From the NCBI RefSeq assembly GCF_013618475.1, contig NZ_JABJVN010000015.1, positions 1-49,370 of the forward strand: a DNA stretch of 49,370 nucleotides, read 5' to 3'. The position numbers and the translations under genes are program-made. The stretch is from Saccharibacillus deserti (GTDB lineage Bacteria > Bacillota > Bacilli > Paenibacillales > Paenibacillaceae). Below the pieces are notes generated by a model. That model did not search any database, was not told the origin of the DNA, and saw nothing but the letters and a program-made list of their open reading frames with translations. Positions 28,400 through 39,111 of this stretch are shown piece after piece. Position 1 is the stretch's first letter, and every line of letters starts with the position of its first letter.

Positions 28400-29239
28400 T
28401 CAAGGCAACTTGGTATTTGTTGTACTGATCTTATTCTCCGAGTCTTGATAGTTCCGGATAATCGAGACTTCCACACGGCGATTCTGCGCTCGACCGGAAG
28501 CCGTGGCATTCGAAGCAACCGGATGATATTCTCCTGCTGCGATCGAAGTAAAGCGGACTGGATCCAGATTCGGATTTTTGAGCAGAACCTGCATGAAGTT
28601 ATTGGCCCGGCCCGAGCTGAGATCCCAGTTGGACTTGAATGCGCTGTTGGAGATCGGGATATTGTCGGTATGGCCGATAACCTGAATGTTGTAGCCCGGG
28701 AAATTTTTGAGGATATTCGCAATCGCGGCTGCCAGGGTACGGGAATTCGGTTTGACCGTGGATTCGCCTGAAGCGAACAGCGCTTTGTCGCTGATCGTGA
28801 TCTGGAGCTGCGATTGATTGAGATTCGTCTCCAGCTGAGTGCTGAGACCGTTCTTGGTAATATAACTGTCCAGCTGTTTTTTGAGCTTGGTGAGATCTTC
28901 TTGTTCTTTTTTCTTCAATTTGGCGAGCGTCTCATCAGCCGTGTCTTTCTTCTTGGCCGTGGTGATGTCTGCCTCCTTGGCCATTTCCTCTACGGATTTG
29001 GAACCGTCCTGCGTTTTGCTGTCTTCCGTCGTAGAAGTGTAATCCATAATACTTTTACCTCCGTTGAACACGGAGTCGAACGCTTCGGCCATGGCTTCGA
29101 ATTTGCTGACATTGGCCGAACTCATGGCATACAAGACGATGAACAGAGCGAGCAGCAGGGTCATAAGGTCGGAATAAGGAAGAAGCCAACTCTCGTCGGC
29201 ATGTTCTTCGTGGTGTTCCGGTCTAGCTTTCTTGGCCAC
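28400..29239 (-). CDS. motB: Flagellar motor stator protein MotB
   Basis: The 279-residue stator protein has one membrane segment (about 20-40, LLPYSDLMTLLLALFIVLYAMS). It carries the proton-path Asp24, a plug and linker (about 50-135), and a C-terminal OmpA-like peptidoglycan-binding domain (IQVIGHTDNIPISNSAFKSN and LSSGRANNFMQVLL). The C-terminus and domain order fit MotB rather than a free OmpA protein. Its start overlaps the motA end by 17 bases, so the pair is translationally coupled. Confidence 0.95.
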   Translation of the reverse strand: MAKKARPEHHEEHADESWLLPYSDLMTLLLALFIVLYAMSSANVSKFEAMAEAFDSVFNGGKSIMDYTSTTEDSKTQDGSKSVEEMAKEADITTAKKKDTADETLAKLKKKEQEDLTKLKKQLDSYITKNGLSTQLETNLNQSQLQITISDKALFASGESTVKPNSRTLAAAIANILKNFPGYNIQVIGHTDNIPISNSAFKSNWDLSSGRANNFMQVLLKNPNLDPVRFTSIAAGEYHPVASNATASGRAQNRRVEVSIIRNYQDSENKISTTNTKLP

Positions 29240-30023
29240 CCGAAGCGCCTCCCTTTTCTTCTAATTTCTTGCGTTCCGTAGGAGTCAGGAATACGGCAAG
29301 TTTCTGATTGATGGCAATAGTCGATACGCCCGATTGAATGGACAGCAGACCTTCAACCATCATCATGCGAACTTCCACTTCTTTCTTGGAGATCCGTTTA
29401 AGCTTGTTGGAGATCGGGTGGGCCACAACATAGCCGACAAAGATACCGAGCAGGGTGGCGATGAACGCTGCGGCGATGGCGTGGGCCAGTTTATTCATGT
29501 CTTCAAGTTCGCCCAATGCGGCAATCAGACCGACTACGGCGCCGAGAACGCCGAGCGTCGGAGCATACATGCCCGCCTGGGAGAAGATCTGCGCGCCTAC
29601 GCGGTGACGTTCTTCCATGGCATGAATATCTTCCATCAGCACATCGCTGACAAACTCCTGATCGTTGCCGTCGATGATCATCCGCATACCGTTGCGAAGG
29701 AAGTCGTCATCGATTTCGTCAACTTTGGACTCGAGCGCCAGCAGGCCTTCGCGCCGTGTAATCGATGCCCAATCCATAAACATGCCGACCAGCTCGGGTT
29801 TGTCGATCAATTTGGGTTTGAACAGAAAGATCTTGACGAGCTTCGGGAAGTTTTTCAGGTCACTCATCGGGAAGCCGACGAATATGGTTGAAACGGTACC
29901 TCCAATAATGATAAGATAGGCCGCCGGCACCATCAGGGAACCCAGCGGAGCACCTTTCAAAATCATGCCGACAAAAATGGAAACCAGAGCAAGAACTAAA
30001 CCGATAAGAGACGATAATTCCAT
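29223..30023 (-). CDS. motA: Flagellar motor stator protein MotA
   Basis: The 266-residue partner has four membrane segments (two near the N-terminus, two around 148-200) and the large cytoplasmic loop between them that contacts FliG (GLLALESKVDEIDDDFLRNGMRMIIDG). The conserved GMYAPTLGVLGAVVGLIAALG block supplies the pore helix. AGGTG precedes ATG 30023. No other flagellar genes are present in the window. Confidence 0.95.
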   Translation of the reverse strand: MELSSLIGLVLALVSIFVGMILKGAPLGSLMVPAAYLIIIGGTVSTIFVGFPMSDLKNFPKLVKIFLFKPKLIDKPELVGMFMDWASITRREGLLALESKVDEIDDDFLRNGMRMIIDGNDQEFVSDVLMEDIHAMEERHRVGAQIFSQAGMYAPTLGVLGAVVGLIAALGELEDMNKLAHAIAAAFIATLLGIFVGYVVAHPISNKLKRISKKEVEVRMMMVEGLLSIQSGVSTIAINQKLAVFLTPTERKKLEEKGGASGGQES

Positions 30024-30257
30024 GTAAGCACCTCATCCATGAGAATATAAAACTTCATAAGCGCGGCCATCCCTGGCCTTTGCGAACTGCAAGAAACAAA
30101 ACTGAAAACGTAGGCGACCTTCTCGTACAAGCTTCAAACGGGACTGCCGGACGGTACGCATTTGATAAAGCGAAACCCGTTCAACAGTCGAAATATTCGG
30201 ACAACGGCATCGTCAGGCGATTTTCGACTAAAAACACCCTATGGCTCGATATGTTTT

Positions 30258-30284
30258 TTATCGACAGGGGGAGCTTTTTTTTTA
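30258..30284 (-). promoter_or_regulatory. Sigma-D (flagellar) promoter of motAB
   Basis: Read on the minus strand, TAAA (30284-30281), 15 bases and GTCGATAA (30265-30258) match the sigma-D consensus TAAA-N15-GCCGATAA with one mismatch. The leader to motA would be about 230 bases. The rest of the 333-base gap shows no gene. Confidence 0.68.
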
Positions 30285-30356
30285 AGAGATAAATTGCGCT
30301 ATAATGAAAATAAGATAGCCGGTTCACAATAATGTACAAAAAAAGGAGCAGAAGCA

Positions 30357-30650
30357 ATGGGAGTTAAACACGGAAGAGATTACGGAGATATTTTGCAGGA
30401 TTTGACGAAAGCGGTCTCATTGATTCCGGACAGTTATTTGTTCTTCGAGATGGATTCGGAAGACTGGGAACGTATGGGAACGGAAGACCGTCTCGAAGTC
30501 CATGAAGCGCTGGCGGAAGACCTGTTCTACGGGCTGGGTACCCAGCCGTCGATCGGTGTAGGCAGCGCGGTCGTGATCCACGATGCGGATCTGCACCGAA
30601 TCAACGTACTGATCGGAGAAAAGCAGATGACCTTTGTGCCTTTGATCTGA
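30357..30650 (+). CDS. Small conserved protein of unknown function
   Basis: The 97-residue acidic protein is not recognised. It has no signal peptide or membrane segment. AAAAAAGGAGC lies at a good distance before ATG 30357, and TATAAT (30300-30305) could be its -10 box, so it is a real gene. The sequence mixes Asp/Glu-rich helices (MDSEDWERMGTEDRLEVHEALAEDLFYG region) with two short beta-like stretches near the end. Codon use matches the neighbours. The ribokinase remnant follows 26 bases later. Confidence 0.75.
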   Translation: MGVKHGRDYGDILQDLTKAVSLIPDSYLFFEMDSEDWERMGTEDRLEVHEALAEDLFYGLGTQPSIGVGSAVVIHDADLHRINVLIGEKQMTFVPLI

Positions 30651-30676
30651 GTCGATCCGAAGAAGCGGGGAGAATC

Positions 30677-30940
30677 ATGGAATGGAAACGCGCAGAATCT
30701 GCCGGGGATGAACAAAAGAAAGCCGGCGCACCGCGAATCGTGGTGGTCGGCAGTTTTAATAGCGATGTGGTCATGTAAAGCGGGCGTGTGCCCGATCGGG
30801 GCGAGACGCTGCCGGGGACGGCCGTGCGTCTGCTTCCGGGCGGCAAGGCCAACCAGGCGGTCTGTGCCGCGCGATTAGGCACACGAGTATCCATGGTCGG
30901 GGCTGTCGGTGCCGACGGGCTCGGCAGTGCGATGAGCCGT
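30677..30940 (+). pseudogene. rbsK: Ribokinase remnant
   Basis: The frame from ATG 30677 encodes the N-terminus of a PfkB/ribokinase enzyme: IVVVGSFNSDVVM, then a TAA stop at 30776-30778, then SGRVPDRGETLPGTAVRLLP, GGKANQAVCAARLG and VSMVGAVGADGLGSAM. The substrate loop normally reads GGKGANQA, so one Gly codon is also missing. Homology stops at about 30937, against the end of the convergent GNAT gene; about two thirds of the gene is gone. A site, GCGGGGAG, precedes the ATG. Confidence 0.85.
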
Positions 30941-30942
30941 AT

Positions 30943-31428
30943 CTACTGCGCCGGCTCCTGATAGACCATGCAGTAGAACGGCTTCATGCCGCCTGGTGTC
31001 ATCCGTTCGTACAGATCGGTGATATGGAAGCCGGCTTTACAGTAGGCTTTGATAGCGCGCTGATTCCAGGTGAGTACCTCCAGGTCGATCTCCTGGCCGG
31101 GAATACGCCGCAGGGCTTCTGCCGTAACGGCGCGGACAAACTCCGGACCCGTCCCGCGGCCGCACAGATCGGGGCGCATCCCGATGCCGAGGCGGGTTGT
31201 GCCGCCGAGCGGGAAGAGCTGGGCAAACCCGCACAGAACCTCGCTTTGATAGACCGTCACATACTGCTGTTCGCGCAGCTCGGGATCGCCGAATTCGATC
31301 CCGAGCTGTTTGACTTCTTCCCAGGGCATCCAGCCGTAGATATCGTAGGGGAATTCGTACTGCCAACCGCAGACGGATTCCGCTTCCCGCTCGGTCATCG
31401 GATGAATTTCGAAAAGCTGCGCATGCAT
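30943..31428 (-). CDS. GNAT family N-acetyltransferase
   Basis: The 161-residue protein has the acetyl-CoA-binding motif A (LGIGMRPDLCGRGTGPEFVRAV) and a C-terminal motif B with WNQRAIKAYCKAGF, the layout of small-molecule or protein N-acetyltransferases. ATG 31428 with AAAGGAG upstream is chosen; the open frame runs 30 codons further without homology. The acceptor substrate is unknown. Its stop lies where the ribokinase remnant breaks off, so its arrival may have caused that truncation. Confidence 0.85.
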   Translation of the reverse strand: MHAQLFEIHPMTEREAESVCGWQYEFPYDIYGWMPWEEVKQLGIEFGDPELREQQYVTVYQSEVLCGFAQLFPLGGTTRLGIGMRPDLCGRGTGPEFVRAVTAEALRRIPGQEIDLEVLTWNQRAIKAYCKAGFHITDLYERMTPGGMKPFYCMVYQEPAQ

Positions 31429-31601
31429 AGCCGTTCGTCTCCTTTGTATAAAAAATGCCCAATAAAATGGGAAAATGCGTTTGAGCGTCCTATTCGCGGG
31501 TAATATTTTGTAAGACAAGATTTACACGGGATTTGAAACCTTTTCAAGCTTACAACCGTTTAAAAAGAAAATGAAACAGGATTTCGATTCACCGGACACA
31601 T

Positions 31602-31643
31602 GAAAAAACCGCATCGGATGATTGCACTCATCCAATACGGCTT
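31602..31643 (-). terminator. Terminator of the NlpC/P60 gene
   Basis: On the minus strand a 13-bp stem (CCGTATTGGATGA with TCATCCGATGCGG, two wobble pairs) is followed by TTTTTT. Confidence 0.88.
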
Positions 31644-31701
31644 CAGAATTCATAGATAAAGTTATAGAACGGATCTGTAGGATCCCGGAAAGAATTCGAT
31701 T

Positions 31702-32178
31702 TTAGCTGCTGGCAAGGGACGAATACGTGGATGTGCTCATGACGCGAGCGGCTCCAACGTAACGTTCGGCATAATAACTCGAGCCCAGGCTGTCGTAGCG
31801 AACTCCGTTCGAAGACGACGAATGGGCGAATTTGCCGTTGCCTACATAGATGCCCACATGGGAAATGCCCCGGCCGTTCGTGTTGAAGAATACGAGATCT
31901 CCCGCACGCAGGTCGCTCTTGTCAACTTTGGAACCGGCGCTGTACTGCGAAGAAGATTGGCGCGGCAGGTTGATGTTGAGTTTGTCGAAGACATAACTTG
32001 TGAATCCCGAGCAGTCAAATCCGTTGGGTGTAGTTCCCGCTGTGCGATAAGGTGTTCCAACTACAGAGTCGATTACGTTGTCCAATTGGGAGTCTGCATG
32101 AGCATTTCCTGCGCTTGCTACGCTAAAGGCGATAGCGAGACCCATTACTGCGGCTGTCAGCTTCTTCTTCAAAGACAT
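31702..32178 (-). CDS. Secreted NlpC/P60 cell-wall endopeptidase
   Basis: The 158-residue protein has a signal peptide (about 1-28, cut near NAHA-DS) and a single NlpC/P60 domain that splits D-Glu-to-diamino-acid bonds in peptidoglycan stems. The catalytic Cys56 lies in FDCSGFT and His107 in GISHVGIYVGNG; His119 in KFAHSSS is the third candidate. There are no LysM or SH3 binding domains, so it is a minimal hydrolase. A cyclic-di-AMP riboswitch covers its leader, which ties its expression to cell-wall and potassium homeostasis. Confidence 0.94.
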   Translation of the reverse strand: MSLKKKLTAAVMGLAIAFSVASAGNAHADSQLDNVIDSVVGTPYRTAGTTPNGFDCSGFTSYVFDKLNINLPRQSSSQYSAGSKVDKSDLRAGDLVFFNTNGRGISHVGIYVGNGKFAHSSSSNGVRYDSLGSSYYAERYVGAARVMSTSTYSSLASS

Positions 32179-32193
32179 TGTACCCCTTCCATG

Positions 32194-32345
32194 TTTGCCT
32201 GCGAGGTTAGCTTAAGGATTCGGTTGAGAAGGTCCCCCTATGACTCCTTCGTTGCGAAGTCAATTCACCCATAACTGGTTCCCCCGCTTCCCGGTGCCTG
32301 AATTAGGCTCAGATCTTGGTTTGCACCGATAAAGCTTCGGATATT
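32194..32345 (-). ncRNA. Cyclic-di-AMP riboswitch (ydaO/yuaA type)
   Basis: Read on the minus strand, the leader holds the ydaO aptamer blocks GCGGGGGAACCAG, GGGTGAATT, AGGGGGACC, CAACCGAATCC, TTAAGCTAACCTCGCAGGC in the right order. It ends about 16 bases before the NlpC/P60 start codon. Such elements usually turn cell-wall hydrolase genes off when cyclic-di-AMP is high. No separate terminator hairpin is visible between aptamer and start, so the switch may act on ribosome access or through alternative pairing. Confidence 0.88.
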
Positions 32346-32421
32346 CTTCCGTCGTTGTCAAAATGCGCAATTTCTATGGCTTCAATCAAAGTTTACAAAG
32401 TTGTTACTACTCACAAAACAC

Positions 32422-32450
32422 ATTGTAGCAAAGGACTTAGCCGTTGGCAA
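32422..32450 (-). promoter_or_regulatory. Promoter of the riboswitch-NlpC/P60 unit
   Basis: On the minus strand TTGCCA (32450-32445), a 17-base spacer and TACAAT (32427-32422), with a TGC extension, make a strong sigma-A promoter about 75 bases ahead of the aptamer. Confidence 0.85.
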
Positions 32451-32763
32451 ACCTTTATTTAACATTGTTTTGATGCGCGTTTGACGCGGACCTTCCATCA
32501 AAACGGGCAAACCGCGCGGCTATGCGGTTTTGCGAAAGTTAAAAAAGAGAATGTTCACATAAATTTACGAAGCTTCCTATCTTCCGAGAGGCTTTAAAGC
32601 GACTTTACCCGACGGTTTATCAAAAAGGGACCCGGGTGTTTTGTTTTGCTTTCGTCTTTTTATCGGATAGAATAGAAGAAGATGAAGAGTTTCATGAAAA
32701 AAGATTAATTTTTTGCAAGAATTTGGATGAATTTATTCGCCGAAAGGGGTGCGGATTCCCGCC

Positions 32764-33276
32764 ATGGAAGACAATCAGACAGGTAAAAAACAGCTGGGGC
32801 TCAACATTATCAGCAGCAGCCAAAAGAGCAGCAAACACAAGGGTTTCGGTACCGGCGCCATTAACTTAAACAATGTATCCCCGATTATCATAGACGAAGG
32901 CGAAGCCAAGATCGATGTGGGCGCCATGCACGCGAAGAGCAAAGTGGAGCGGGGCATCAAGTTTACCGCCGAGCGTGCGGATGCCGAAGGCGGACGCCGC
33001 GTATGGCTGGTCTGGGTTGCGGTGGACAAGACGGAAGAAGGCGGAAGCTATGCCGGCGCCACGGCCTGCGAGATGTGGATCAACAGCGAAACCAAGCGCG
33101 GCTTCAAGATTCTGGCCGATCACGTGAACAAACTCGATTATGCGATCAAACGCAAGATTATTCTCGGCGAAATGGACGACGAAGCCAAGACTGCGCTCAA
33201 GACGCTGCTGACGGCGCACAACGAGGAATGGTGGAACCGCTCGCCGGAAGAGCTCAAAGAAGCCCTGAGCGTTTAA
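32764..33276 (+). CDS. ywhD: YwhD family protein
   Basis: The 170-residue protein matches the YwhD family of Bacillales, cytoplasmic and of unknown function. It is rich in charged residues, with a GFGTGAINLNNVSPIIIDEGEAKIDVGAMHAKSKVERGIKF block and a C-terminal NEEWWNRSPEELKEAL. ATG 32764 is preferred; a GTG at 32749 overlaps the AAAGGGG site and is less likely. In Bacillus ywhD lies in the same wider neighbourhood as ywiB and argS, which follow here. Confidence 0.82.
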   Translation: MEDNQTGKKQLGLNIISSSQKSSKHKGFGTGAINLNNVSPIIIDEGEAKIDVGAMHAKSKVERGIKFTAERADAEGGRRVWLVWVAVDKTEEGGSYAGATACEMWINSETKRGFKILADHVNKLDYAIKRKIILGEMDDEAKTALKTLLTAHNEEWWNRSPEELKEALSV

Positions 33277-33317
33277 TCGCCCTGCCTCTTTATCGTATTT
33301 CCGCCTAAATGACGAAG

Positions 33318-33354
33318 AAGCGCCGATCCCTTTGCGGGACCGGCGCTTTTTTTA
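33318..33354. terminator. Bidirectional terminator between ywhD and the glycosylase gene
   Basis: AAGCGCCG-A-TCCC pairs with GGGA-C-CGGCGCTT and is followed by TTTTTT; the left flank GAAGAA serves the opposing gene less well. It ends at the glycosylase stop. Confidence 0.88.
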
Positions 33355-34029
33355 CAAATAAAATCGCTTCGGCGGATGAGCTTTGTCGTGAATCGAGACG
33401 TACGGATGGTCTTTAATCAAAAAGCGCCAGGGTTCGGCCGCATATTCTTCCGCATAGTCGATATTGATACGCGGCCCGCACATGATCTCCAGCGAAGCGG
33501 GATCGTCGCCGGCTTCAAGATACAGCGGGCTGGTCGGTACGGTCAAGCGGCAGCCGTTGAGCGATTTGTCGATATCCAGCGCCCGGCAGAGCTTGCCCGG
33601 TCCGCCGGACAGATCGGATGCTTTCTTCGATTTGATCCTGCGGAAGAAGCGCATGCGCCGCTCGTCTTCTTCGGTAAGCGGCTCCACGGCTCGGATCAGC
33701 ACGGCCTGCGGGTTGTCTTTTTCTCCCGTGACGACGTTCAGACAGTGGTACATGCCGTAGATCAGATAGATATAGGCCGGTCCCCCGGTTCCGAACATGA
33801 TCTCCGTGCGGGGGGTTCGCCGGCCGCCATAGGCATGGCTGCCTTTGTCTTCGATACCGCCGTAACTCTCCGTCTCGATAATCCGGCTGCGGATCTCTCC
33901 GAATTCGGTGCGGCGTACCAGAGTCTGGCCCAGCAGCCGCGGGGACGCTTCAAGCGCGGTCGAGGCGAACAGGGAAGCCGGGAGGGGGCGGAAGCCGCCC
34001 GGCGTTGGATTCGGCGTGCGGGACTGCAT
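33352..34029 (-). CDS. DNA-3-methyladenine glycosylase (AAG/MPG family)
   Basis: The 225-residue enzyme belongs to the mammalian-type alkyladenine DNA glycosylases, which flip out and excise alkylated and deaminated purines. Family blocks are IIETESYGGIEDKGSHAYGGRRTPRTEIMF (with the catalytic Glu), GPAYIYLIYGMYHCLNVVTG and GPGKLCRALDID. ATG 34029 is selected because AAAAGGAGGT precedes it; upstream in-frame ATG codons lack a site. It is convergent with ywhD. Confidence 0.93.
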   Translation of the reverse strand: MQSRTPNPTPGGFRPLPASLFASTALEASPRLLGQTLVRRTEFGEIRSRIIETESYGGIEDKGSHAYGGRRTPRTEIMFGTGGPAYIYLIYGMYHCLNVVTGEKDNPQAVLIRAVEPLTEEDERRMRFFRRIKSKKASDLSGGPGKLCRALDIDKSLNGCRLTVPTSPLYLEAGDDPASLEIMCGPRINIDYAEEYAAEPWRFLIKDHPYVSIHDKAHPPKRFYL

Positions 34030-34269
34030 CGGGGTACCTCCTTTTCGCGGATACCGGTAGGCTTTCATCGGATTCTTCTCTATTTTAATAAACGTCCGCG
34101 GCACGCGTAAACCCGGACCGGGAACTCATGTTTTCGCCAGAAACGTGGAAGCCGGCCTTTTTTTGCCCGGGGCCTGTTCGTACTCTTGGAAAGCACTAGG
34201 TCCGAATAACGGAATATGCTATAGTACTATAGAAGAAATCTTCATTAAACGGATTGGAGCGGAAGCGTT

Positions 34270-34704
34270 ATGTCAGATACGAGCCGCGTCCTGATTACGA
34301 TCAACAGCAGGCAAGGCGAAGAAACGGTCGAGCAGACGCTCGCCGGGCAGCTTTTTCGGAAAGACCGGGCCTTGTATCTTCGTTACGAGGAACCGGGCGC
34401 AAGCGGAAATCCGGGAAGCGTACGAACTCTGCTCAAGATCACGCAGGAAGAATTGAAAGTCATCCGCCACGGCGAGGTCGAATCGGAGCAGTCCTTCCGC
34501 CTAGGAAGCAGTCTGCCTGGTTTTTACCGTTCGCCTTACACGCGTTTTGCGCTGGTTACCCATACCCGGGAGCTGAGCGTACGCATGGAAGGTTCGGCGG
34601 GAGAGATTTTTTGGGCGTACGAATTGGAAGTCCATAATGCCATCTCGGGCCATTTTGCCGTTAGCTTAACCATACAGGAGGAAGTCAACCGACATGACGA
34701 TTAA
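34270..34704 (+). CDS. ywiB: YwiB (DUF1934) beta-barrel protein
   Basis: The 144-residue protein belongs to DUF1934 (YwiB), a small calycin-like beta-barrel found directly before argS in many Bacillales. Recognisable parts are the [21 protein letters not shown] strand pair and the C-terminal [12 protein letters not shown]. Function is unknown. TGCTATAGT (34217-34225) resembles an extended -10 box. The end overlaps argS by 11 bases. Confidence 0.9.
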   Translation: MSDTSRVLITINSRQGEETVEQTLAGQLFRKDRALYLRYEEPGASGNPGSVRTLLKITQEELKVIRHGEVESEQSFRLGSSLPGFYRSPYTRFALVTHTRELSVRMEGSAGEIFWAYELEVHNAISGHFAVSLTIQEEVNRHDD

Positions 34705-36373
34705 CCCGCTCGAACAGCTTGAAAATACCGTCAGAACGGCCGTCGCTCAGGCGATTGCCAAATCCGGCCTTGTGGCCGAAGCCGATATTCCGGACATTGC
34801 GCTGGAGGTACCCAAAGACAAGACCCACGGCGATTTGTCCACCAACGCGGCGATGCAGCTGACCCGTCTCGCCAAGAAGAACCCGCGTGCGATCGCCGAA
34901 GCGATCCTCGAGAACCTGGACCGCGAATCGGCCGGGATCGAACGTGCCGAGATCGCCGGGCCGGGCTTCATCAACTTTACGCTCAACAAAAGCTATCTGT
35001 ATCCGGTCGTCGGCACGATTCATGCGCAGGGCGAGAACTACGGACGGATAGAAGACGGCAAAGGCAAGCGCGTCCAGCTCGAATTCGTCAGCGCGAACCC
35101 GACCGGCAGCCTGCATCTGGGCCATGCCCGCGGAGCGGCCGTCGGCGATGCGCTCTGCAACGTACTCGACTTCGCCGGGTACGGCGTAACGCGCGAATAC
35201 TACATCAACGACGCCGGCAACCAGGTCATGAACCTGTGCGTCTCGATCGAAGCCCGCTATCTTCAGGAACTGGGCCAGGATGCGCAGATGCCCGAAGACG
35301 GATATTACGGCGAGGATATCAAAGGTTTTGCCAAGGAATTGGTCGAACTTGAAGGCGACCGCCTGCTGTCGATGAGCCAGGGCGAACGGATGGAGTATCT
35401 GCGCACCTACGGGCTGGAAAAGGAAATGCAGAAGATCCGCCGCGATCTCGACCGTTTCCGGGTGCACTTCGACGTCTTCTTCAGCGAAACTTCCCTGTAC
35501 GAGAACGGGCAGGTGCTGGATGCGCTCGACGAACTGCGCAGCCGCGACGAAGTCTATGAACTCGATGGAGCCACCTGGCTCAGAACGACCAAATACGGCG
35601 ACGACAAAGACCGCGTGCTGATCAAGAATGACGGCACCTATACCTATCTGACACCGGATATCGCTTATCACCGCGACAAGTACGCCCGCGGTTTCGACAA
35701 GGTCATGAATATCTGGGGCGCCGATCACCACGGATACATTCCGCGGATGAAAGCCGCCATGCAGGGACTCGGCAACGATCCGGAGAAGCTGATCGTACTG
35801 ATCGCGCAGATGGTCAGCCTGTTCCAGGGCGGCGAGAAGGTCAAGATGTCCAAGCGGACCGGCAAAGCCGTTACGATGGAAGAGCTGATGGACGAAGTGG
35901 GCGTCGATCCGATGCGTTACTTCTTCACGATGCGCAGCATGGATTCGCACCTCGACTTCGATATGGACCTTGCGGTTTCGACATCGAACGAGAACCCGGC
36001 TTTCTACGTACAGTACGCGCATGCGCGTATCTGCAGCATTTTCCGTCAAGCGGAAGAGAAAAATGTAGCCGTGCTGCCGCTGGAGCAGGTCGATCTGGGC
36101 AAGCTGACCGCCGAGCATGAGTACGATTTGCTCCGCAAGCTGGGCGAGCTGCCGGAAGAAATTCGCATCACCGCGGAAGGATACGCGCCGCACCGTTTGA
36201 CCCGCTACGTGTACGAAGTGGCCGCGATGCTGCACAGCTACTACAAAGCGGAACGCTTCATTACGGAAGACGACGCGCTGACCCAGGCCCGTTTGGCGCT
36301 GCTTGGCGCGGTTCGCACGGTTATCGCCAACGTGCTGCGGCTCATCGGCGTATCGGCACCGGACCGGATGTAA
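34694..36373 (+). CDS. argS: Arginyl-tRNA synthetase
   Basis: The 559-residue class I synthetase charges tRNA-Arg. An N-terminal Add1 domain (about 1-95) is followed by the HIGH-type signature in [16 protein letters not shown], a KMSK-type [11 protein letters not shown] and the C-terminal DALR anticodon domain (from about 440, [19 protein letters not shown]). AGGAGGAAG lies inside the end of ywiB, so translation is coupled. Length is usual for Bacillales. Confidence 0.97.
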   Translation: MTINPLEQLENTVRTAVAQAIAKSGLVAEADIPDIALEVPKDKTHGDLSTNAAMQLTRLAKKNPRAIAEAILENLDRESAGIERAEIAGPGFINFTLNKSYLYPVVGTIHAQGENYGRIEDGKGKRVQLEFVSANPTGSLHLGHARGAAVGDALCNVLDFAGYGVTREYYINDAGNQVMNLCVSIEARYLQELGQDAQMPEDGYYGEDIKGFAKELVELEGDRLLSMSQGERMEYLRTYGLEKEMQKIRRDLDRFRVHFDVFFSETSLYENGQVLDALDELRSRDEVYELDGATWLRTTKYGDDKDRVLIKNDGTYTYLTPDIAYHRDKYARGFDKVMNIWGADHHGYIPRMKAAMQGLGNDPEKLIVLIAQMVSLFQGGEKVKMSKRTGKAVTMEELMDEVGVDPMRYFFTMRSMDSHLDFDMDLAVSTSNENPAFYVQYAHARICSIFRQAEEKNVAVLPLEQVDLGKLTAEHEYDLLRKLGELPEEIRITAEGYAPHRLTRYVYEVAAMLHSYYKAERFITEDDALTQARLALLGAVRTVIANVLRLIGVSAPDRM

Positions 36374-36583
36374 CCCCCGCTGCGGCCCTGGCGGCCGACG
36401 CGTTTTTCGGACAGGCGGCCAGGGCTGCCTAACGGCTGCGAAATCCGGAGATTCCGATGTCTTTTTTCGCGACCGCCGAAAAATCGTTCGGCCGCCTTGC
36501 TTTTTACGCGCGAATGCGTTTTACTTATGTTGACTTTTTTTGTTTGATCCGAGTTGCATTATGTTTTGAGAGGAAGTGTCCAT

Positions 36584-37135
36584 TTGACACCTGCACCGAT
36601 TGAATTGTCGATCGATAACGAGAAGATTCGCGAAATGCCGATGGTCGATTTGGCGTTCTTGATTTTGAAGAAAGCCAACGAGCCTTACTATTACCCGGAC
36701 CTGATGAAAGAAGTGGCGCGTCACCGCGGCCTCACTCAGGCAGAAGCCGAGAACATGATTGCCCAGCTGTATACGGAAATCAATATCGACGGCCGTTTTG
36801 CCTGCGTAGGTACCAACCTTTGGGGTCTGAAACGCTGGTATCCGCTGGAGAAATCCGAAGATCCGATTCTCGGTACGAAACGTCCGCGTATCATCAACGA
36901 CGAAGACGACGACGATCTGGAAGACGAAGCGGTATTCAGTCCGGACGAAGAAGCTTTCGATTCGGCCGATGAGGACGAGGATGACGATCTGTTCGACGCC
37001 GACGAAGAGGACGTGGACGAAGACGTAATCGTCGACGACGAGATCGAAGACGAGGAAGAAGAGATCGAAGGCGAAGAAATGGAAGAAGAAGAGGAAGAGG
37101 AAGAAGAGGAGTTCGAAGGCGAAGAAGAGCGCTAA
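36584..37135 (+). CDS. rpoE: RNA polymerase delta subunit
   Basis: The 183-residue protein has an N-terminal HARE-HTH fold (about 1-90, MVDLAFLILKKANEPYYYPDLMKEVARHRG) that binds core polymerase, and a C-terminal half made almost only of Asp and Glu that displaces nucleic acid and speeds recycling. TTG 36584 with GAGAGGA upstream is the best start. It precedes pyrG as in Bacillus. The 210-base gap before it has a GCCGAA/TTCGGC hairpin near 36475-36495. Confidence 0.94.
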   Translation: MTPAPIELSIDNEKIREMPMVDLAFLILKKANEPYYYPDLMKEVARHRGLTQAEAENMIAQLYTEINIDGRFACVGTNLWGLKRWYPLEKSEDPILGTKRPRIINDEDDDDLEDEAVFSPDEEAFDSADEDEDDDLFDADEEDVDEDVIVDDEIEDEEEEIEGEEMEEEEEEEEEEFEGEEER

Positions 37136-37228
37136 GCGCTGTTTCGCTGTCGTATTCTTTCACGGAAGCTCTTTTTCACGGGCCCGGAGCGGCAGGAAGA
37201 ACGGAATGAAAGAGCCCGTTTTCCGTGC

Positions 37229-37257
37229 TTGACAGCCCTCCGGCCAGAAGGTAAACT
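37229..37257 (+). promoter_or_regulatory. pyrG promoter with GGGC start site
   Basis: TTGACA (37229-37234), a 17-base spacer and TAAACT (37252-37257) place the start at GGGCTTTT, from 37265. This is the initially transcribed sequence used by Gram-positive pyrG genes for CTP-sensitive reiterative G addition. Confidence 0.78.
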
Positions 37258-37306
37258 ATTGCTTGGGCTTTTGATTTAGGTACGGACTTATATGGAAAAA
37301 GCGATA

Positions 37307-37340
37307 AAAGTGCCCCGTGGACACGGGTGTCACTTTTTTT
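37307..37340 (+). terminator. pyrG leader attenuator
   Basis: AAAGTG and CACTTT, with an inner CCCGT/ACGGG stem, form an intrinsic terminator running into TTTTTTT, about 45 bases after the predicted start and 108 bases before the pyrG start codon. In the Bacillus model extra G residues added when CTP is low pair with the C run of the 5' arm (here GCCCC at 37312-37316) and prevent termination. Confidence 0.8.
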
Positions 37341-37417
37341 GTTTTTTATAGGATATTTTCCATACGCACAGCCATCCGATTTGCTAGACCCGATGCGCCG
37401 GAACGTTTGCAATTTAA

Positions 37418-39052
<1,635 letters not shown>

Positions 39053-39111
39053 TACTAGTACCTTGACCGAATTAAATCTAAGGTTTGCGTTCATCGGAAA
39101 CACGCACGGTT

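Noticed and set aside
32636..32869. Small protein gene upstream of ywhD
   Set aside because: It overlaps the ywhD start in another frame, has no ribosome site, and its sequence resembles random AT-rich leader.
37136..37228. rpoE terminator from the GGGC/GCCC pair near 37180-37218
   Set aside because: The loop would be about 30 bases and the T tract is poor; the pyrG leader terminator is the only convincing one in this gap.
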